This document shows, one piece after another, positions 40,836 to 47,569 of a stretch of 47,569 bases of DNA (positions are counted from its first letter, which is position 1; each line of letters starts with the position of its first letter). The notes beneath the pieces were generated by a model. That model worked only from the letters and a program-made list of their open reading frames with translations, made no database searches and was not told the DNA's origin. A program made the position numbers and the translations under genes. Origin of the DNA: an uncultured Acidobacteriota bacterium (lineage in GTDB: Bacteria > Acidobacteriota > Vicinamibacteria > Marinacidobacterales > SMYC01). The stretch covers positions 1 to 47,569 of the forward strand of contig CAMYKY010000009.1 of the NCBI GenBank assembly GCA_947259165.1. The letters run 5' to 3'.

Positions 40836-42044
40836 TCACCTCGTGGCGCGTGAATGCACGAGCGCAACTCCGTCTTGTAGCTGGTCTGAGGGGTAGAGCA
40901 CTGTCTCCTCCCCCTCGCTGACTCCCGCGAGAACCTCACTTTCGCGGACGTTCCGGTGACCGACCTCGACAGGTCGCAGCCGCGCGCGTTCGTTGTCGAC
41001 GACGAAGACCGCCCAGCCGTCGCCTACCCGAAACAGCGCGCTCGTGGGGACCTTCACGACGTCCTCTCCCTCCCAAACGACAATGCGCGCTTCGACGCGG
41101 TACCGGTCGCCGAGTCGTTCAGGTGGGTTCAGGACATCCCCGATCACGTTCACGCGTTGCTCCTCGACGCCGAGTGCCGAGACTTTGGTAAATGCCGATG
41201 GCTCGACCATCCGTACGCGGGCGACGAGTGTGGACTCGCCTCCCCAGTCCTCGATTAGCATCATGGCTCCAGGTTTGACGCGAACCGCATCCTGGGACAG
41301 TACGTCCACGACAACTTCGAGAGCCGAGGTGTCGCCGATCTCTACGAGCGGCGTTCCGGCCGCAACGACTTGTTCGCTCCTGGTGATGATGCGAAACACC
41401 CGGCCCGCGACCGGTGAACGTACCAGCCGGAGCGTCGTGCCGGTTTGTGCGGCGTCGCCGTCCGAGCCTCGCGGGCCTCCCTCCAAGAGGGCGGCGCGGG
41501 CGGCTTCGACTTCGTAGCGGGCGACTTGCGCTGCGAACTCAGCGGCCTCCATTTCCCGCAACGCGGTCGTCTCTGCGAGGCGGTCTTCATCTTGTTTCCG
41601 CGTGGCCTCGAGCCCTTCCGCCACCAGGGAGTCGGTGCGCTCCCGGGTGCGCGTGGCCTGCTCGAGCGTGGCCTGGGCCTTGCGCAATCGAGCATCCGCG
41701 GCCATCTTCGCGGCCTCGGCAGCGGCGAGCTGCGCCTCCGCCTGAGTTCGCGCTCTTTCGTCGAGCGGGACAGCGTGGAGACGTGCCACCACCGTGTTCG
41801 GCTCGACACGATCGCCTTCATGAAGCTCGATACGCTCTAGACTCCCCACTACTGGCGCCGCCACGACGAAATGATCGTGTACCCGCGTTCTCCCTTCTTC
41901 GTCAACGGTAACCCGCAGGACGCCACGGTCAACGAAAGCGGTCTCGACTTCCACGGGGTCCGGTCGGAGCAACACGTACAGCGCTAGGGCGCCAATAGCC
42001 ACCGCCGAGGAGATCCGGACGATCTTCTTTATGGAAAGCTTCAT
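40836..42044 (-). CDS. HlyD/RND-type periplasmic adaptor of an ABC exporter
   Basis: This 402-residue membrane fusion protein has an N-terminal anchor (about 10-27). The lipoyl half-motifs are VAAPVVGSLERIELHEGDRV and later VRSPVAGRVFRI. A long coiled-coil hairpin lies between them (about 100-190, Ala/Glu/Arg-rich). Beta-barrel and membrane-proximal domains follow to the end. It links an inner membrane transporter to an outer membrane channel. The gene follows the permease by seven bases on the same strand, so ATPase, permease and adaptor form an operon like DevBCA or MacAB. No outer membrane channel gene is in the window. Confidence 0.9.
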   Translation of the reverse strand: MKLSIKKIVRISSAVAIGALALYVLLRPDPVEVETAFVDRGVLRVTVDEEGRTRVHDHFVVAAPVVGSLERIELHEGDRVEPNTVVARLHAVPLDERARTQAEAQLAAAEAAKMAADARLRKAQATLEQATRTRERTDSLVAEGLEATRKQDEDRLAETTALREMEAAEFAAQVARYEVEAARAALLEGGPRGSDGDAAQTGTTLRLVRSPVAGRVFRIITRSEQVVAAGTPLVEIGDTSALEVVVDVLSQDAVRVKPGAMMLIEDWGGESTLVARVRMVEPSAFTKVSALGVEEQRVNVIGDVLNPPERLGDRYRVEARIVVWEGEDVVKVPTSALFRVGDGWAVFVVDNERARLRPVEVGHRNVRESEVLAGVSEGEETVLYPSDQLQDGVALVHSRATR

Positions 42045-42051
42045 GGAGACC

Positions 42052-44418
42052 TCACTCCCTCGTCTTCAAGACCGCGACCAGATCGAGGGTGCGGATACGT
42101 TGCCGGACGATGAATCCCGACAGGAGCGCCGCCAGCGTGATGACAATGAACGCGAAAGCGTAGGTCTTGGGGGTGACGACCAGCGGCAACCGGAACAGCT
42201 CGGTGTTGTAGAAAAGGGTGAGCAAAGCGGAAACGCCGTAGCCAATGACACAACCGATGGGAACCGCTGCGAAAAGAATCGATGCCTGTTCTCCGAGCAG
42301 CATCCACGTCACTTCTCGCCGGGTGAAGCCGAGAACACGGAGACTCGCGAGCTCACGCCCCCGCTCCGAGAGTGCGATCCGTGCGCCATTGTAGACGACG
42401 CCTAAGGCGATAACGGTTGCAAACAGAATGAGCACCGTCGTGAACCTTCCTAGAGTCCTTCCGATGGTCTCATCGAAGCTCTTAAGGGTCGCCTCTCGGA
42501 GTGAGACCCCGCTCACCGTCGGCATCGTCTTGAGGAGCCGGTACAGCCGAGCGGAGCTCAGCGGATCGACCGCGAGGAACGCTCCGGAAATACTTCCGGC
42601 CTCGCGCAGGAAGCGATTGAGCCCCCGTCGTTCCATGTAGGCGGCTTCACCTAGAAGCTCATCGACCAAAGCTGTTACCGGAACGACTCGGACTGGCCGT
42701 TCGCCCTCGAGTACTTCCACGAGAAGTGGATCTCCCACGCTGACGCCCAATGTTGCCGCAAGGTGGCTCGTAAGCGCGACGCCTTCCACCGGCAACGGCA
42801 CGTGATGCAGGTCGCGATCGATGAGGCGGCGCAGCTCGCCGCCGTGCTCGAGCCCCAGAAGCGTCGAGCGGCGCTCACGGTGCTCGAACACGAGGCGGAC
42901 CGGGACTGCGCGAAAGACCTCGGAGCGCGTGACCCCTCGAAGATTCGCGAGCTCGAACCGGGCCCGCTCGGGCCGGGGTCGGTTGAAGACGATCGAGACT
43001 TGTTCGCGTTGCACGACACGGAAATGAAGATCGACGAGAGCTTCGACCGCATCGAGAAAGTATCTGCCGACCACGAGGATCATGACCGCAAGCGCGATCG
43101 ACGCAATGGAGAGAACCGCTCGTCCCGGTCTCCGTTCGAAGTTCCTGAGGATGATGCGGCTGGGCACGGAAAAATAGCGCTCGAGGCCGAGTCGCTCCCA
43201 GAGACCTGCCCGGAAGCGCGCGGGCGGCTCGGGTCGCATAGCTTCCGCCGGCGGGAGCTGGACCGCTTTCCACACGGCTCCGATGGCACCCACGATAGCC
43301 GCGCCTCCAGCAACGATGAGGGCAAGAGCGGCCTGCCGCTCGGCCGACACGTACGCGTAGACGGGAAAGCGGAAAAACTCGGCGTACATCGCACTGATCC
43401 CGCGACCGAGGAACACCCCGAGCGCGACGCCCATGGCGCCTCCTAGTGCCACCATCACGAGAACGAGCTTCAGGTAGTGGAACCCGACGGCCCCATCGCC
43501 ATAGCCGAAGGCCTTCAAGACCGCGATCTGATCGCGTTCGGTGCTGATGAGCCGAGTGAGCACGACGTGCAGCAGGAAGGCGGCGACGCCGAGAAAGATC
43601 GCCGGGAGGACGCGTCCCTGTGCCGTTAACTCGGTGAGCTCATTGGAGATGAACCGATTCGAGAGCTGGTCCTTCCGGCCGTAGGCGCCGAGACCTCCGT
43701 ACCGCTCGAACAGCGTATCCAGGGTATCGACCACCGTTTCCAAGCGCGCATCGCGCCGGAGCGTGAGGCTCAGGTCATTGAAGGCGCCATCCATGTCGAA
43801 CGCCGGAGCGAGGAGCTCGCGGCTGGCCCACAAAATCCCGAATCGTCGTTTGTCGGGAAAGATCGAAGCGCCTCCTCGAATCTCGTAGATGTACTCGGGT
43901 GACAGAGCAATGCCGACGATGGTGAGCTCCTCCCAGCGACCGTTGATGATCGCACCTAAGGTGTCGCCGAGTTGAAGCCGGTTCGCTTCGGAAAACGACT
44001 CACTGATCAGCACTTCGTTCCGCTCTCCAGGCTCTAAGTGGCGTCCTTTGCGAAGATGCACGCGATTCAGCCGCGGCTGCGATCGCTCGGGAAGCGACAC
44101 CAGTCTTCCGGTCGCCGGCTCGGCGAGACCGGGTACATCGATGGCCACGTCCATGACGATACGTGTCTCGGCAATATCGACACCCGGAATCTTCACGACC
44201 TTCCGGACCATCGATTCGGGAGCTCGCTTGAGGCCCAGGAACACGTCCGCGAAATCAAACTCCCGGTAGTACTTCTGCTGCGAGGAGAGCATCGATTCAT
44301 AACCGGTTCGCGCCGCGACGAACGTCGCGACACCACACGCAACAACGAGACTCACAGCAATCACTTGGCCCTTCATCTTCAGAAGATCCCTCGTGAGCTT
44401 CCGGTTGAGTGCGGTCAT
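42052..44418 (-). CDS. ABC transporter permease, FtsX family (duplicated)
   Basis: This is a 788-residue permease in the long, two-unit form of the FtsX/MacB-type family. The first membrane helix (about 15-38) is followed by a large periplasmic domain. A three-helix FtsX block (about 275-400) includes [20 protein letters not shown]. Then come a second anchor helix, a second periplasmic domain, and a final FtsX block with [23 protein letters not shown] 44418 is given; GTG 44421 just before it is possible. It lies four bases or so after the ATPase stop. Likely substrates are lipids, lipoproteins or drugs. Confidence 0.92.
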   Translation of the reverse strand: MTALNRKLTRDLLKMKGQVIAVSLVVACGVATFVAARTGYESMLSSQQKYYREFDFADVFLGLKRAPESMVRKVVKIPGVDIAETRIVMDVAIDVPGLAEPATGRLVSLPERSQPRLNRVHLRKGRHLEPGERNEVLISESFSEANRLQLGDTLGAIINGRWEELTIVGIALSPEYIYEIRGGASIFPDKRRFGILWASRELLAPAFDMDGAFNDLSLTLRRDARLETVVDTLDTLFERYGGLGAYGRKDQLSNRFISNELTELTAQGRVLPAIFLGVAAFLLHVVLTRLISTERDQIAVLKAFGYGDGAVGFHYLKLVLVMVALGGAMGVALGVFLGRGISAMYAEFFRFPVYAYVSAERQAALALIVAGGAAIVGAIGAVWKAVQLPPAEAMRPEPPARFRAGLWERLGLERYFSVPSRIILRNFERRPGRAVLSIASIALAVMILVVGRYFLDAVEALVDLHFRVVQREQVSIVFNRPRPERARFELANLRGVTRSEVFRAVPVRLVFEHRERRSTLLGLEHGGELRRLIDRDLHHVPLPVEGVALTSHLAATLGVSVGDPLLVEVLEGERPVRVVPVTALVDELLGEAAYMERRGLNRFLREAGSISGAFLAVDPLSSARLYRLLKTMPTVSGVSLREATLKSFDETIGRTLGRFTTVLILFATVIALGVVYNGARIALSERGRELASLRVLGFTRREVTWMLLGEQASILFAAVPIGCVIGYGVSALLTLFYNTELFRLPLVVTPKTYAFAFIVITLAALLSGFIVRQRIRTLDLVAVLKTRE

Positions 44419-44425
44419 CACGACG

Positions 44426-45160
44426 TCACCATTCGATCTCTTCCGGCGTTACCTTGCGCTCGTTCCGGTGCTCGCTTGCGATGCGGCCGCTGTGCATGCG
44501 GATGACCCGATCGGCCATCCCTGCAATCGCGGCATTGTGCGTGATCACTGCTGTGGTGGCGCCGAGCTCCTCGTTCGCGCGCGCCAGCGCTCGAAGAACG
44601 ACTTTGCCGGTCTCGACATCGAGCGCTCCCGTAGGCTCATCGCACAGCAGCACGTCCGGTGTTTTGGCGATCGCACGCGCGATCGCGACTCGCTGTTGCT
44701 CCCCGCCCGACAACTGCGACGGGAAGTGGTCCATGCGGTGCTCCAAACCGACGAGCGCCAGAGCCTCCGATGGATCCATGGGGCGCTCGGCTATCTCCGT
44801 CACCAGGGATACGTTTTCGCGCGCGGTCAGACTCGGGATCAAGTTGTAAAACTGAAAGATGAAACCGACGTGCTCGCGCCGGAACAGCGTGAGCCCCCTT
44901 GTGTCCGCGTCGCTGAGGTCGTGATCGAAGAACGATACCGACCCGCTCGTAGGGACGTCCAGACCTCCGAGAATGTTCAGGAGCGTCGACTTACCACTGC
45001 CAGACGGACCGAGGAGTACGAAAAACTCACCGCGGTAGAGCTCGAGATCGACGGAGTCTAGAGCACGCACGTCCACGTCGCCCATGCGATAGACCTTGCT
45101 CAATCCGCGAGCCCGCAGCACGGGTTCTGCTTTCGCTTCGGTCATCGCCGCTTTCGTCAT
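44426..45160 (-). CDS. ABC transporter ATP-binding protein (LolD/MacB/DevA type)
   Basis: The ATG at 45160 has GAGG five bases upstream and gives 244 residues; a longer start at 45220 is less likely. Walker A is GPSGSGKST, the signature is [15 protein letters not shown], Walker B is [12 protein letters not shown], and the H-loop is [13 protein letters not shown]. The [15 protein letters not shown] and DEPTGALD strings place it in the MacB/LolD subfamily that powers FtsX-type permeases by mechanotransmission. It is the first gene of the three-gene export operon. Confidence 0.95.
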   Translation of the reverse strand: MTKAAMTEAKAEPVLRARGLSKVYRMGDVDVRALDSVDLELYRGEFFVLLGPSGSGKSTLLNILGGLDVPTSGSVSFFDHDLSDADTRGLTLFRREHVGFIFQFYNLIPSLTARENVSLVTEIAERPMDPSEALALVGLEHRMDHFPSQLSGGEQQRVAIARAIAKTPDVLLCDEPTGALDVETGKVVLRALARANEELGATTAVITHNAAIAGMADRVIRMHSGRIASEHRNERKVTPEEIEW

Positions 45161-45508
45161 GAAGGTCCTCGTGCCGAACCGTGTTTTTCCGATCCCGTCG
45201 CGTGCTTTCAGTGATAGCAATTGGCGTGCCGACGGCGCCTCGAACGCATCGGGTAGTTTATCGTGACTCTGGACGCTCGATTCGCGAGTCCTGAGCGTCG
45301 ACGTTTGACGGGGGGTGCGTCACGAGCCGCAAAGGGCGTGCTAACCCCCAAAGGTTGGGCGAAAGCCCTCATCAGCGTAGCGAGCGGCATCGTCTACGAA
45401 GCGCTTCTACAATCCGCCGACGCGTTTTTCGGCGGCGCACTCTCTGCTCGCTTCGGGCCGGATCTTGCAACGCGGCACGTGGCGAACTATTCTCGCAGTG
45501 TCAACACC
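45161..45508. other. Divergent intergenic region, no gene supported
   Basis: About 350 bases lie between the export operon and exbB. A reading frame open into exbB crosses it, but its translation has no exbB-like features before MDLILKAGPF. A promoter-like pair for exbB is present near its right end. Nothing else is seen. Confidence 0.5.
45465..45493 (+). promoter_or_regulatory. Promoter-like pair before exbB
   Basis: TTGCAA at 45465-45470 and TATTCT at 45488-45493 are 17 bases apart, 16 bases ahead of the exbB ATG. The leader would be very short and no ribosome binding site is seen. Confidence 0.4.
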
Positions 45509-46165
45509 ATGGATCTCATCCTCAAAGCGGGCCCGTTCCTGTGGCCCATCGTCATTGCTTCCGTCGTCGGATTGGCGATATTTCTGGAGCGCGCGCAGGC
45601 GTTTCTCCGCTACCGCTCGGGCCACGGAGAGCTCGTCGAAAACATTGTCGAGCTGGCGCGCGAGGGGCGGCTCGCCGATGCTGACGACGCGTGCAAACGC
45701 ACCGGCGGTCCCGTGGCGGCGGTGCTCGGCACGCTCGTGCGTACCCTGGATCGACCGAAAGACGAGCGCGAGCAGATCGTCACCGTCTCAGGCAACCGCG
45801 AGATTCGCCGTATGGAGCGGGGGCTGCGAGGCATCGCCGTCATCGCGCGCATCGCGCCTCTTCTCGGTCTTCTCGGAACGGTCGTCGGTCTCGTCGAAGC
45901 CTTTCTGGCGGTTTCTACGATGCAGGGACCACCCGATCCGTCCGTGCTCGCGAGCGGAATCTGGCAAGCGCTGTTGACGACCGTGGCCGGGCTTCTCGTC
46001 GCCATCCCCGCCATCCTTTCCCACGAATGGCTACAAAGCCGTGTCGACGACGTGGCCTTTCAGATGCAAGAGGCGGTGACCGAAGTCCAGGCTGTCGTCG
46101 GTGCCAGCCCGAATCCGAGTGCGAGTCATGATCGAGTTCCAGCGAAATCGACGGCAAGCCACTGA
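45509..46165 (+). CDS. exbB: ExbB/TolQ-type proton channel protein
   Basis: The ATG at 45509 gives 218 residues, the family length, starting MDLILKAGPFLWPIVIAS as is usual. Three helices are seen: about 9-28, and a pair around 100-125 and 145-170. Conserved motifs are RIAPLLGLLGTVVGLVEAF and GIWQALLTTVAGLLVAIPA. With ExbD it forms the proton-driven motor for TonB- or Tol-linked systems at the inner membrane. The end overlaps exbD by 38 bases. Confidence 0.92.
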   Translation: MDLILKAGPFLWPIVIASVVGLAIFLERAQAFLRYRSGHGELVENIVELAREGRLADADDACKRTGGPVAAVLGTLVRTLDRPKDEREQIVTVSGNREIRRMERGLRGIAVIARIAPLLGLLGTVVGLVEAFLAVSTMQGPPDPSVLASGIWQALLTTVAGLLVAIPAILSHEWLQSRVDDVAFQMQEAVTEVQAVVGASPNPSASHDRVPAKSTASH

Positions 46166-46538
46166 GATCGAGCTGACGCCGCTCATCGACGTCGTGTTCC
46201 AACTACTCGTGTTCTTCTTGCTCACCTCCGCGTTTATCAATCCCGGGATCACCGTCAATCTGCCGGATGCGGAAACGGGCGCGACCGCTGACGACGCCAC
46301 GCTGAGTATCTCGATCGACGACGCGGGAGACATCTTTATCGGTCAATCGCCGGTCTCGTTCGAACAGCTCGAGAGCCGACTCTCCGAGCAAGCCAGTGTC
46401 GACCCGGAGATCACTGTTGCGATTTGGGGCGATATCGACGTGCGCTACGGCTTGTTCATGCGCATCATGGATCTCTGCCGTGCGTCGGGGTTGACCAAGA
46501 TCGTCCTCATGGTGCGGCAGGAATCGCAAACGCCCTAA
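46128..46538 (+). CDS. exbD: ExbD/TolR-type biopolymer transport protein
   Basis: The ATG at 46128 gives 136 residues. The N-terminal helix carries the essential Asp in ELTPLIDVVFQLLVFFLLTS, the proton-binding residue of the motor. The C-terminal periplasmic domain ends LTKIVLMVRQ. It overlaps exbB, so the two are co-translated. It converges on the TonB gene with a four-base overlap of stop codons. Confidence 0.93.
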   Translation: MIEFQRNRRQATEIELTPLIDVVFQLLVFFLLTSAFINPGITVNLPDAETGATADDATLSISIDDAGDIFIGQSPVSFEQLESRLSEQASVDPEITVAIWGDIDVRYGLFMRIMDLCRASGLTKIVLMVRQESQTP

Positions 46539-47431
46539 AACAGTCGGAACTCCAACACGACCTCGGCGATGACGGCAACGGGTTGGCCCTGGAGGCGTCC
46601 GGGGCGAAAGCGCCACTGCCTCACTGCAGCGATCGCGTTCCGATCGAGCCCGGGATCCAGACTATCGACGACACGCATCTGACCGACACGCCCATCTTGA
46701 AGGATCACGACTTCGAGGATGACGTCGCCCTGGATCTTCCGTCGAAGCGCATCTTCTGTGTAATCCGGGTCGACGCTTTGGATCACCGACGGCGGATCGA
46801 CGCCACTGCCTAGCCGGTGCACGCCGCCACCGAACCCGCCGCCTTCGCCTTCACCCACGCCGGAACCGGTGCCCGGACCCCGTCCCGTGCCCGTGCCGGT
46901 TCCGGCCCCGCCGCCTGTTCCCGGCCCGGCAGACTCGGCGCCGGCCGCACCTGCTTCGAGCACCCCCTTCTGATTCCCAGCGTCGGGCGCTGCCGGAACG
47001 AACGGTGCGTCGACTTGCGACGCGCCCACCTCGGGCTCGGACTCGGCATTGTCAGCCGGAACCACCATTTCGGGCTCAAAGACGAGTGGCTCCTTGGGAG
47101 CCGGATCCATCGCTTGCGCCGCGACATCGTCACCTTCGACCCTCAAAGTCGACGCCGGTGTCGGCGATTCTTCGCCACCGCCCCCGCCACCCGCTCCGGG
47201 CCCCGCCTCGATGCGGAACACCAGCGTTGTCGGTACGACGAGCTCCGAGCTCTCGGGTGATTGGGGAAACCGAGAAAAGCCAACGAGAGCACCCAGGATC
47301 ACCACGAGGTGCGCTCCGAGCGCGACGAGAACCGGCCAGCGGTAGTGGTGGACCTCGCGACGGTGTACCGCAAACGGCTCACCGCGAAGGATGCTGATGG
47401 CCTGGGGAGACCGAGTTTCTCCGTCTTGCAT
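46535..47431 (-). CDS. tonB: TonB-like energy transducer with Gly-rich linker
   Basis: This 298-residue protein has one membrane helix (WPVLVALGAHLVVILGALVG, about 32-51). A Gly-rich stretch (AGGGGGGEES) and an acidic Pro-rich region follow. A second, long Gly/Thr/Ser-rich linker (about 165-205) includes GTGTGTGRGPGTGSG. The C-terminal domain has the TonB_C pattern: PDYTEDALRRKIQGDVILEV, GRVGQMRVVDSLDP and AAVRQWRFRPG. It would pass energy from ExbBD to outer membrane receptors. It is encoded on the opposite strand to exbBD. The linker is Gly-rich rather than the usual Pro/Lys-rich. Confidence 0.9.
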   Translation of the reverse strand: MQDGETRSPQAISILRGEPFAVHRREVHHYRWPVLVALGAHLVVILGALVGFSRFPQSPESSELVVPTTLVFRIEAGPGAGGGGGGEESPTPASTLRVEGDDVAAQAMDPAPKEPLVFEPEMVVPADNAESEPEVGASQVDAPFVPAAPDAGNQKGVLEAGAAGAESAGPGTGGGAGTGTGTGRGPGTGSGVGEGEGGGFGGGVHRLGSGVDPPSVIQSVDPDYTEDALRRKIQGDVILEVVILQDGRVGQMRVVDSLDPGLDRNAIAAVRQWRFRPGRLQGQPVAVIAEVVLEFRLF

Positions 47432-47569
47432 CGGCGCTCAATGCCTCTCTCCATGATAGCGACATCGACGAGTGTCTCGTCTCAGAAGTTCTGTGCATAA
47501 AGCTCGAGGTCATTTTGTGCGCTGGCGAGACGTGAATTCGATGGCATATCTGGATATTTCGAGGATTCA
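47432..47569. other. Region upstream of tonB, no gene seen
   Basis: These 138 bases to the window edge hold the leader of the TonB-like gene. No coding frame with family features and no clear promoter was found. Confidence 0.4.

Noticed and set aside
40757..40939. N-terminal extension of the secreted hypothetical protein
   Set aside because: It places an Arg-rich stretch before a good signal peptide and overlaps the adaptor gene end.
45263..45508. N-terminal extension of ExbB by 82 codons
   Set aside because: The family starts at MDLILKAGPF; the extension has no conserved features and a promoter-like pair lies inside it.

Overview
This is about 47.6 kb of moderately GC-rich bacterial chromosome carrying about 40 protein genes and no RNA genes that I could find. 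It is most likely from an Acidobacteriota member. The clues are a VWFA-related protein of the acidobacterial type, a YpdA-type bacillithiol disulfide reductase, an alternative menaquinol:cytochrome c module with a multiheme cytochrome, and many secreted TPR, VWA and cyclophilin proteins. Class and species cannot be told from sequence reading alone.

Layout. (1) 1-3503: two ABC exporter half-transporters that look like a heterodimer. The first is cut by the window edge and begins with a piece of an unrelated DUF4956-like membrane protein. A 142-bp inverted-repeat element lies between them. (2) 3709-16740: a plus-strand respiratory block. It holds a HEAT-repeat membrane protein, a Rieske protein, a split cytochrome b, an octaheme cytochrome c, aa3-type oxidase subunits II, I, two III-like proteins and IV, heme O and heme A synthases, and a small CxxC membrane protein. 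It ends at a strong bidirectional terminator facing a cupredoxin lipoprotein gene. (3) 16804-32115: mixed household and regulatory genes: a zincin, DUF2203, VWA, TPR, two Nudix hydrolases, a GT-C-like membrane protein, a glycerophosphodiesterase, a TlpA thioredoxin, a TPR/double-cNMP protein, RNA polymerase omega, XRE and TetR regulators, DUF533 and Tex. (4) 32151-40756: D-aminoacylase-type amidohydrolase, YpdA, tandem cyclophilin, tandem M16 peptidase, a Tat-exported HD-like protein and two small hypotheticals. (5) 40836-47431: a minus-strand ATPase/permease/adaptor export operon, then exbB-exbD facing a tonB-like gene.

How it works together. The respiratory block reads as one electron path: menaquinol to Rieske/cytochrome b, then the membrane-tethered eight-heme cytochrome, then CuA of the oxidase. 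No small soluble cytochrome c is encoded in the block and subunit II has no heme c domain, so the octaheme protein is the obvious wire. Cytochrome b carries a cysteine where b6-type proteins bind an extra covalent heme. The PEWY motif and the Rieske tyrosine are both altered in ways that suggest a low-potential quinol. This block is the best candidate for an under-described system here.

Repeats. Two copies of a palindrome with core GGGACAGGTAC fill intergenic spaces at 19848 and 33791. Other hairpin elements lie at 1565 and 28311. No CRISPR array, prophage, intact insertion sequence or tRNA was seen.
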